Source: an uncultured Rikenella sp.
Lineage (GTDB): Bacteria > Bacteroidota > Bacteroidia > Bacteroidales > Rikenellaceae
NCBI RefSeq assembly: GCF_910577125.1
Contig: NZ_CAJTMN010000071.1
Coordinates: 1 to 10,274, forward strand
DNA: 10,274 nt
Direction: 5' to 3'
Shown: positions 5,667 to 10,274 of the stretch, piece after piece
How the letters are laid out: each line of letters starts with the position of its first letter
Position numbering within the stretch: position 1 is the first letter of the stretch
Notes under the pieces: generated by a model
Told to the model about the DNA's origin: nothing
What the model saw: the letters and a program-made list of their open reading frames with translations, nothing else
The model's database searches: none
Made by a program: the position numbers and the translations under genes

Positions 5667-8600
5667 ATGACCATAGAGCAGTTAGTGCAGCGGATCGACG
5701 AGAGCGCACCCCAGAGCGAGCTGCGGGAGCGGGCAGCGGCGGAGCGCACCCTGCGTTTGCGAGGGATGGCCGGTTCGCTGCTCGCCTTTGCGATACGAGG
5801 CCTTGTCCGGCGGCAGGGAGGCATCCATCTGGTGGTTGCCGACGACCGCGACGACGCCTCCTATCTGTGTAACGACCTGATCAATATCGCCGAGGAGGAA
5901 TTTCCCGGCGCGATTCTGTTTTACCCCACCGCCTACAAGCGTTCCGTCCAGACCCGTCGCGAAGACCCCGCCGGAATCGTCCAGCGGACAGCCGTGCTGA
6001 CCGCCCTCGCCGGGCACGACGGCTCCGGGAAGCCGCTTGTCATCTGCACCTATCCCGAAGCCCTGGCCGAAAAAGTCGCCGACCGGCAGAAATTCTCCGA
6101 AAACCTGCTCCGCGTGCGGAAAGGGCAGCGAATCGGCATGGACGAACTCGAACGACAGCTCGGCGAATACCGCTTCGAACACGTCGATTTCGTCGGCGAA
6201 CCGGGCCAGTATGCCCGGCGCGGCGGGATCATCGACCTCTTCTCGTTCGGCGACAACAAACCCTACCGGATCGACTTTTTCGGCGACGACATCGAATCGA
6301 TCCGGCTCTTCAACGTCGGCACCCAGCTCTCGACCGAGACCCGCGACGAGATCGAGATCGTACCCAATCTCAAAAACGCGGAGCTGGCCGATAAACGTGT
6401 CTCGCTGCCGGAGTACATCGGCCCGGATCGCGTTACCTTGTGGATGACCAATGCCGTGCAGTTTTTATCGAAACTCGATCAGATACGCACGAAACTGCTC
6501 GGCGAACTCGACGACCCCGCCGCCATCGATACGCAGGTGACCAGCCGGAAACAGTTCGTGGCCGAGACCGGGCCGTGGCGGTGGATTTCGTTGAATGTCC
6601 ATGCGCCCGAGCGGCCGGCCGAAGGGCAGGACATCGACTTCGGCGCCTCGCCGCAACCCCGGTTCAACAAAAACTTCGAACTGCTCGCCGACGACATCCG
6701 GCGGGGAAACGAAGCGGGGCGGACGACCTATATCCTGACCGAAAACCGTGTCCAGATGGAGCGACTCGAAAACGTCTTCGACTCCGTGGGGCTTGAACAT
6801 GTGGGGTACGGCCATGTCCCGCTCACCTTGCACGGCGGGTTCGTCATGCCGGCCCTGCGCCTCGCCCTCTACACCGACCACCAGATTTTCGACCGCTACC
6901 ACCGCTACACCGTCCCCAACGAGATCGACCGGCGCGAGAGCATGACCGTCGCGGAGCTCAATGCCCTGCAGGTGGGCGACTACGTGGTGCACATCGACCA
7001 CGGAGTGGGAAAGTTCGGAGGCCTCGTGCGGAGTACCACGAACGGCGTGGTGCAGGAGTTCATCAAACTGGTTTACAAGGATAACGATATTCTTTTCGTC
7101 AACGTCCACTCCCTGCACCGCATCAGCAAATACAAGGACAAGGACGCGCCGGAGCCGAAGATTCACAAACTCGGTTCGGGGGCTTGGCAGAAGCTCAAAC
7201 AGACCGCCAAAAGCAAGGTCAAGGACATCGCCCGGGAGCTGATCGCCCTCTATGCGCGGCGCAAGGCGAGCCAGGGCTATGCCTATTCGCCCGACGGTTT
7301 CCTGCAGCAGGAGCTGGAGGCTTCGTTCCTCTACGAGGACACGCCCGACCAGCAGAGTGCCACGCAGGCCGTGAAGGAGGATATGGAGCAGGCTGTGCCG
7401 ATGGATCGGCTGGTGTGCGGCGACGTGGGGTTCGGGAAGACCGAGATCGCCATCCGGGCGGCGTTCAAAGCGGTGACCGACGGCAAACAGGTGGCGGTCT
7501 TGGTGCCGACCACGGTCTTGTCGCTGCAGCACTATCGCACGTTCAGCCGGCGGCTGAAGGACTTTCCGGTGCGGGTCGAGAATTTCTCGCGGGTCAAGAC
7601 CGCGAAGCAGACCCGCGAGATTCTCGACGATCTGGCGGAGGGAAAAATCGATATTATTATAGGTACCCACCGGCTGTTGGGTAAGAACGTACGCTTCAAA
7701 GACCTCGGGTTGCTGGTCATCGACGAGGAGCAGAAGTTCGGGGTGGCCAATAAGGAGAAGCTGCGACATATGAAGGCTAATGTGGACACGCTGACGCTGA
7801 CGGCGACGCCGATTCCGCGGACGCTGCAGTTCTCGCTGATGGGCGCGCGCGACCTGTCGATCATCAACACGCCGCCGCCCAACCGGCAGCCGGTGGCTAC
7901 CGAAGTGGACGTCTTTGACGAAGAGATCGTCCGCGAGGCGATCGAGGCGGAGCTGCACCGCGGCGGGCAGGTCTTTTTCCTCCACAACCGGGTGCAGAGC
8001 CTCGGACGGATGAAGGAGCTCATCGAACGGCTCTGTCCGGGCGCGCGGGTAGCGGTGGGGCACGGCCAGATGCCGGCGGCCGAGCTCGAAAAGATCATGA
8101 TGGACTTCATCTACGGCGAGTACGACGTGCTGCTGGCGACGACGATTATCGAGTCGGGGATCGACATTCCGAACGCCAACACGATGATTATCAACGATGC
8201 CCATCTGTTCGGTCTCTCCGACCTCCATCAGCTGCGGGGGCGGGTGGGGCGGACGAACCGCAAGGCTTATTGCTACCTGTTGATTCCGTCGGAAGAGGGG
8301 GTGACGGGCGAGGCGCATCGGCGTTTGCGGGCGCTGGAGGAGTTCTCGGACTTGGGGAGCGGCTTCCACATCGCCATGCAGGATCTCGACATCCGCGGGG
8401 CGGGCAATATTCTGGGGGCGGAGCAGAGCGGTTTTATCGCGGACATCGGGTTCGAGACCTATCAGAAAATCATGGCGGAGGCGGTGGCCGAGCTGCGTGA
8501 GGAGCAGGGGCTGGAGCCGGATACCTCGGCGATCGATTGCGTGATCGAAACGGATTCGTCGGCCCACCTGCCGGACAGCTATATCGGTACGACGGCGGAA

Positions 8601-8984
8601 AAGATCCGGCTCTATCGGGAGCTGGACGGCATCCGGACGGAGGAGGCGTTGCAACAGTTTATCGAGCGGCTGACCGACCGTTTCGGCGAGCCTCCGTCGC
8701 CGGTGCAGGAGCTTTTCGAGGTGGTTCGGCTGCGGCGCGTGGCCGAGGCGGACGGCATCGAACGGATCGTGCTGAAGAACGGGGCGGCGACGCTCTATTT
8801 CGTGGCGGACGAGCGGTCGGCGTTCTACAAGAGCGACCGTTTCATGACGCTGTTGCAGGCTGTGGCTGCCTCTCCGGCGCGGTTCAAACTCAACCAGTCG
8901 GGCAACAAGCTCTCTTTGTCGGTTCGGGAGGCGAAGTCGGTGACGGCTTTGCGGCGTGCGCTGGAGGGACTCACAGGCTGTTGA
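5667..8984 (+). CDS. mfd: Transcription-repair coupling factor Mfd
   Basis: A 1105-residue protein, close to the usual Mfd length. It is a cytosolic ATP-driven DNA translocase that binds RNA polymerase stalled at lesions, pushes it off and recruits UvrA for nucleotide excision repair. Domains in order: UvrB-like N-terminal modules (about 1-340, including GQYARRGGIIDLFSFG), an RNA-polymerase-interacting CarD-like domain (about 431-500, starting LNALQVGDYVVHIDHGVGKF), then RecG-like helicase lobes with Walker A GDVGFGKTE at about 585-593, GTHRLLG near 666, Walker B DEEQKFG at about 686, TATPIPRTL near 711, the translocation region GGQVFFLHNRVQSLGR, QLRGRVGR, and the C-terminal UvrA-inhibiting domain (last 200 or so residues). 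No frameshift or missing motif is seen. It stands alone: hairpin-rich gaps lie on both sides and no clear -7 box precedes it. The ATG at 5667 gives a normal N-terminus. Confidence 0.98.
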   Translation: MTIEQLVQRIDESAPQSELRERAAAERTLRLRGMAGSLLAFAIRGLVRRQGGIHLVVADDRDDASYLCNDLINIAEEEFPGAILFYPTAYKRSVQTRREDPAGIVQRTAVLTALAGHDGSGKPLVICTYPEALAEKVADRQKFSENLLRVRKGQRIGMDELERQLGEYRFEHVDFVGEPGQYARRGGIIDLFSFGDNKPYRIDFFGDDIESIRLFNVGTQLSTETRDEIEIVPNLKNAELADKRVSLPEYIGPDRVTLWMTNAVQFLSKLDQIRTKLLGELDDPAAIDTQVTSRKQFVAETGPWRWISLNVHAPERPAEGQDIDFGASPQPRFNKNFELLADDIRRGNEAGRTTYILTENRVQMERLENVFDSVGLEHVGYGHVPLTLHGGFVMPALRLALYTDHQIFDRYHRYTVPNEIDRRESMTVAELNALQVGDYVVHIDHGVGKFGGLVRSTTNGVVQEFIKLVYKDNDILFVNVHSLHRISKYKDKDAPEPKIHKLGSGAWQKLKQTAKSKVKDIARELIALYARRKASQGYAYSPDGFLQQELEASFLYEDTPDQQSATQAVKEDMEQAVPMDRLVCGDVGFGKTEIAIRAAFKAVTDGKQVAVLVPTTVLSLQHYRTFSRRLKDFPVRVENFSRVKTAKQTREILDDLAEGKIDIIIGTHRLLGKNVRFKDLGLLVIDEEQKFGVANKEKLRHMKANVDTLTLTATPIPRTLQFSLMGARDLSIINTPPPNRQPVATEVDVFDEEIVREAIEAELHRGGQVFFLHNRVQSLGRMKELIERLCPGARVAVGHGQMPAAELEKIMMDFIYGEYDVLLATTIIESGIDIPNANTMIINDAHLFGLSDLHQLRGRVGRTNRKAYCYLLIPSEEGVTGEAHRRLRALEEFSDLGSGFHIAMQDLDIRGAGNILGAEQSGFIADIGFETYQKIMAEAVAELREEQGLEPDTSAIDCVIETDSSAHLPDSYIGTTAEKIRLYRELDGIRTEEALQQFIERLTDRFGEPPSPVQELFEVVRLRRVAEADGIERIVLKNGAATLYFVADERSAFYKSDRFMTLLQAVAASPARFKLNQSGNKLSLSVREAKSVTALRRALEGLTGC

Positions 8985-9220
8985 GGGGGCGGATGATGGT
9001 TTGTGCTGCGATTGGCTGCCGTGCGCGAAGAAACGAGGCTTGCGGAGCGCGAGGCGCGCGGTCAAAGAGTGGGCCGCCGGCAGTTTGAGGATGCGAAGCA
9101 TCCTCCAAAGTTTTTCTGGTTCTCGCTAACTGTGCTACGCTTGTTTTCCTCCTCGCCGCTTACCATAGTCCGTAAACGGCCTCTGGATTCGCTGGCAGCG
9201 TCGGTTGTTCACAAAGAGAA
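8985..9220. other. Non-coding stretch after mfd, containing family I copy D
   Basis: I find no credible gene here. Bases 9035-9120 hold copy D (listed separately). Bases 9121-9220 show only a weak hairpin, TGTTC/GAACA around 9207-9222, next to the first family II linker. No clear mfd terminator is visible; the copy D hairpin, followed by five T at 9111-9115, is the best candidate. Confidence 0.6.
9035..9120 (+). repeat. Family I intergenic hairpin element, copy D
   Basis: Bases 9035-9060 match the left part of copy C. GGCCGCCGGCAG (9072-9083) is the reverse complement of the matching block in copy B. The hairpin GAGGATGC (9087-9094), loop GAA, GCATCCTC (9098-9105) corresponds to copy B's AGGATGC hairpin, with flanking TTT and AAA that can extend the stem past one bulged C. 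It ends in CCAAAG-TTTTT-CTGG, a degenerate form of the CTAAAAGT-TTTTGG segment of A and C, but the last hairpin (GTACC type) is missing. Confidence 0.75.
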
Positions 9221-9254
9221 CAGTACCCTCAAACCAACCGCGCGCCACGCTTTA
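9221..9254 (+). repeat. Family II linker, outer inverted-repeat arm
   Basis: A sequence beginning CAGTACCCTCAAAC and containing GCGCGCCACGC, found again as a near-exact inverted copy at 10123-10157 (a few substitutions and one length difference). In both places it lies directly before a family II hairpin unit when read on its own strand. Confidence 0.8.
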
Positions 9255-9257
9255 GGA

Positions 9258-9302
9258 GGCGATTCAACTGTTTCGGCGTGAGCCGAAACAGCATGAATCG
9301 CC
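9258..9302 (+). repeat. Family II hairpin unit 1
   Basis: A two-part hairpin. Outer stem GGCGATTCA (9258-9266) / TGAATCGCC (9294-9302); small internal loop AC / GCA; inner stem TGTTTCGGC (9269-9277) / GCCGAAACA (9282-9290); apical loop GTGA. All 18 pairs are Watson-Crick. Confidence 0.9.
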
Positions 9303-9313
9303 CAAGGTGCGGG

Positions 9314-9340
9314 AACAAAGAACGGGGTGAAGATTTGGGC
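9314..9340 (+). repeat. Family II conserved 27-bp box, copy 1
   Basis: Begins AACAAAGAACGGGG and ends GATTTGGGC. It is identical to 9521-9547 and lies at the same place after the hairpin in both units. It is the best-conserved single-stranded part of the unit. Confidence 0.85.
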
Positions 9341-9354
9341 CGACCCAGTTATTC

Positions 9355-9396
9355 GCCCACCGCGGGCACGCGGGGCCTGCGCGGCCCGAGCGCAGT
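9355..9396 (+). repeat. Family II GC-rich 42-bp segment, left copy of perfect inverted repeat
   Basis: Starts GCCCACCGCGGGC and ends CCCGAGCGCAGT. The exact reverse complement is at 10154-10195. A third, interrupted copy on the plus strand spans 9562-9642, where the middle is replaced by other sequence. Confidence 0.9.
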
Positions 9397-9430
9397 TCCA
9401 TCCAGTTGGGGTAGAGGCGGCCCTGTCGGA

Positions 9431-9444
9431 GTGCCCGAAGGCAC
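9431..9444 (+). repeat. Minor hairpin in linker before unit 2
   Basis: GTGCC (9431-9435), loop CGAA, GGCAC (9440-9444). The linker before unit 3 has a different but equally paired hairpin at the equivalent place (9676-9688). Confidence 0.65.
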
Positions 9445-9464
9445 CGCGCGTCGCCGCCTAAAGA

Positions 9465-9510
9465 GGCGATTCAACGATTTCGGCGATGAGCCGAAACAGA
9501 ATGAATCGCC
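9465..9510 (+). repeat. Family II hairpin unit 2
   Basis: Outer stem GGCGATTCA (9465-9473) / TGAATCGCC (9502-9510), identical to unit 1; inner stem TTTCGGC (9478-9484) / GCCGAAA (9490-9496); loop GATGA. The internal loop is larger than in unit 1. Preceded by TAAAGAG. Starts 207 bp after unit 1. Confidence 0.9.
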
Positions 9511-9520
9511 CCGGCGCGCG

Positions 9521-9547
9521 AACAAAGAACGGGGTGAAGATTTGGGC
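9521..9547 (+). repeat. Family II conserved 27-bp box, copy 2
   Basis: Identical to 9314-9340 and placed 11 nt after the unit 2 hairpin, as copy 1 is after unit 1. Confidence 0.85.
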
Positions 9548-9573
9548 TGCCCCAGCCCATTGCCCACCGCGGG

Positions 9574-9624
9574 GCCCCACAGGGGCTTTTACTAGGGTTA
9601 TCACTGCCTTATTTAACGGGGCCC
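9574..9624 (+). other. Replacement block in unit 2, with terminator-like hairpin
   Basis: Unit 1 has 12 nt here (9367-9378); unit 2 has 51 nt of unrelated, partly AT-rich sequence. It opens with GCCCC (9574-9578), ACA, GGGGC (9582-9586) followed by TTTT, a short hairpin plus T-run that could act as a weak plus-strand terminator. Confidence 0.6.
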
Positions 9625-9675
9625 GCGCGGCCCGAGCGCAGTTCCGTCCTGTTGGGGTAGAGGTTGTCAATAAAA

Positions 9676-9688
9676 CACCCTGTGGGTG
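9676..9688 (+). repeat. Minor hairpin in linker before unit 3
   Basis: CACCC (9676-9680), loop TGT, GGGTG (9684-9688). It takes the place of the GTGCC/GGCAC hairpin found before unit 2. Confidence 0.65.
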
Positions 9689-9706
9689 CGCCCGCCCGCG
9701 TAAAGA

Positions 9707-9750
9707 GGGATTTCACTCATTTTGCAGTGAGCAAAATGAGTTGAAATCCC
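9707..9750 (+). repeat. Family II hairpin unit 3
   Basis: Outer stem GGGATTTCA (9707-9715) / TGAAATCCC (9742-9750), inner stem CTCATTTTGC (9716-9725) / GCAAAATGAG (9731-9740), loop AGTGA, one bulged T. Compared with units 1 and 2, three adjacent outer pairs differ and each difference is matched on the other arm; the inner stem is different in sequence but fully paired. Preceded by TAAAGAG as in unit 2. Confidence 0.9.
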
Positions 9751-10075
9751 AGCGGGCGACGGTAAATGCGGCGGATCGATAGCGGATCCGCAGTGAGGCG
9801 GACACGGGGCCGAGAGCGAATGCCGCAGAAAGGGGGGGTGGGCTATGCTCTTGCGGTTCGCAGAACCGCCGGCCTTGTCGCCCAGGCGCTTTGCGCCTCG
9901 GGGGGATGGGCGACAGGCCGAATGGGACGGTGAATTGGGCTAAATTTGTATCGGGCCGAAGCCTGCGGGTGTCCGAACGAGCGTAGTGAGTTGCGGGCCT
10001 CCCGCTGGGGGAGGCTCTCGGCCCGCGCGACTCGAAGAGCCGCAGGGTTTCGGTCTTGATTTGTCCGCGCGCCTT
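9751..10075. other. Structured non-coding core between plus and inverted units
   Basis: There is no credible gene in these 325 bp, but they are dense in pairing. GCGGATC (9771-9777) / GATCCGC (9785-9791); GCGGTTC (9853-9859) / GAACCGC (9863-9869); a 14-bp stem with one bulged T, 9870-9884 / 9907-9920, holding AGGCGC-TTT-GCGCCT (9884-9898) inside; CGGGCCGA (9952-9959) / TCGGCCCG (10018-10025) enclosing CCTCCC/GGGAGG (9999-10015). A structured RNA or a set of separate hairpin elements are both possible. I do not recognise RNase P, tmRNA, SRP or 6S RNA in it. Confidence 0.6.
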
Positions 10076-10119
10076 GGGAAATCTTGTTCAAACACGATTG
10101 CGTGTTTGAACGATTTCCC
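10076..10119 (-). repeat. Family II hairpin unit 4 (inverted)
   Basis: Outer stem GGGAAATC (10076-10083) / GATTTCCC (10112-10119); inner stem GTTCAAACACG (10086-10096) / CGTGTTTGAAC (10101-10111); loop ATTG; a two-nt bulge TT. Its orientation is given by the neighbouring inverted linker (10123-10157) and 42-bp segment (10154-10195). Confidence 0.9.
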
Positions 10120-10122
10120 TGT

Positions 10123-10157
10123 TAAGGCGTGGCGCGCGGGTTTGTTTGAGGGTACTG
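10123..10157 (-). repeat. Family II linker, inverted copy
   Basis: Reverse complement of 9221-9254 with a few differences; it lies between unit 4 and the inverted 42-bp segment, overlapping the latter by 4 bp. Confidence 0.8.
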
Positions 10158-10195
10158 CGCTCGGGCCGCGCAGGCCCCGCGTGCCCGCGGTGGGC
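10154..10195 (-). repeat. Family II GC-rich 42-bp segment, right copy of perfect inverted repeat
   Basis: Exact reverse complement of 9355-9396. The two copies enclose about 760 bp including units 2, 3 and 4 and the structured core. Confidence 0.9.
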
Positions 10196-10235
10196 AGATG
10201 GCCGTGTCTACCCTAAAAGGAATCGCCGGGGGATT

Positions 10236-10274
10236 TTCAAGGGGGATGCGAGTCCCCCTTGAATGTGCTCTTTG
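10236..10274 (-). repeat. Family II hairpin unit 5 (inverted, at window edge)
   Basis: Stem TTCAAGGGGGA (10236-10246) / TCCCCCTTGAA (10253-10263), loop TGCGAG. On the minus strand it is preceded by CAAAGAG (10274-10268), close to the TAAAGAG box before units 2 and 3. The outer stem seen in the other units is not apparent; the window ends here. Confidence 0.7.

Noticed and set aside
6465..9101. 878-residue open frame on the minus strand
   Set aside because: It is the antisense shadow of mfd with R/L/H-rich composition; mfd has complete motifs on the plus strand.
9278..9595. 105-residue open frame with two similar halves (KERGEDLG repeated)
   Set aside because: The repetition comes from the DNA repeat units, which happen to be 207 bp (a multiple of 3) apart. 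Conservation follows stem pairing rather than codons, the next unit is 242 bp away and breaks the frame, and composition is R/G/P-rich without a recognisable domain.
9486..9782. 98-residue open frame on the plus strand
   Set aside because: It runs through hairpin units 2 and 3 and the linker, in a different frame from the similar stretch in unit 1, so it is a product of GC-rich repeat DNA.
9841..10075. Known RNA gene (RNase P, tmRNA, SRP, 6S) or a tRNA
   Set aside because: I looked for the diagnostic conserved segments and for a tRNA cloverleaf with a TTCRA loop and found none that fit.
9843..10091. 82-residue open frame on the minus strand
   Set aside because: It lies over the strongly paired core and its residues reflect the hairpin arms; no domain, no promoter, and R/A/P-rich composition typical of spurious frames in GC-rich DNA.
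9221..10274. CRISPR array
   Set aside because: Repeats are long, two-part hairpins spaced by 207 and 242 bp with conserved linkers and mixed orientation; there are no short uniform spacers and no cas genes.

Overview
The window looks like chromosome of a GC-rich member of the Bacteroidota, most likely a Rikenellaceae/Alistipes-type gut bacterium. Three observations point there: Bacteroidota-type -7 promoter boxes (TAnnTTTG and close variants) sit just before several start codons, Shine-Dalgarno sequences are not evident, and the gene families (hemerythrin/LuxR pair, cytosolic M15 peptidase, OmpA-type lipoprotein) are familiar from that phylum. The genus is an inference from style; no rRNA gene is present to prove it.

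Layout. Bases 1-101 carry one copy of an intergenic hairpin element (family I, copy A). Bases 102-1354 hold a two-gene plus-strand operon, a hemerythrin-like protein with degenerate metal ligands followed by a LuxR-type regulator, closed by a hairpin terminator. Bases 2474-1423 (minus) hold a tight three-gene cluster: a 72-residue zinc-ribbon protein, a secreted 129-residue protein of unknown function, and an M15-type murein peptidase. A strong terminator (2515-2549) separates this cluster from dxs (2569-4515, minus), the first enzyme of the MEP isoprenoid pathway. A 34-bp divergent gap with two facing -7 boxes separates dxs from an OmpA-type lipoprotein gene (4550-5335, plus). After a 331-bp intergenic region full of hairpins comes mfd (5667-8984, plus), the transcription-repair coupling factor. 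The last 1290 bp (8985-10274) show no credible gene.

The genes are ordinary housekeeping and envelope functions; the unusual material lies between them. Family I (copies A at 1-58, B at 5365-5442 inverted, C at 5544-5620, D at 9035-9120) is a mosaic of conserved flanks around hairpins whose stem sequence changes while pairing is kept. Copies A and B share a perfect 43-bp inverted repeat that brackets about 5.3 kb. Family II (9221-10274) is an array of five hairpin units, three on the plus strand and two inverted, with compensatory changes in their stems, joined by GC-rich linkers that include a perfect 42-bp inverted repeat, and surrounding a strongly foldable core (9751-10075). The stem covariation argues that a folded nucleic acid (RNA or single-stranded DNA) is what selection sees. 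No transposase, reverse transcriptase or other obvious partner protein is encoded in the window, so what these elements do, and what moves them, is open.
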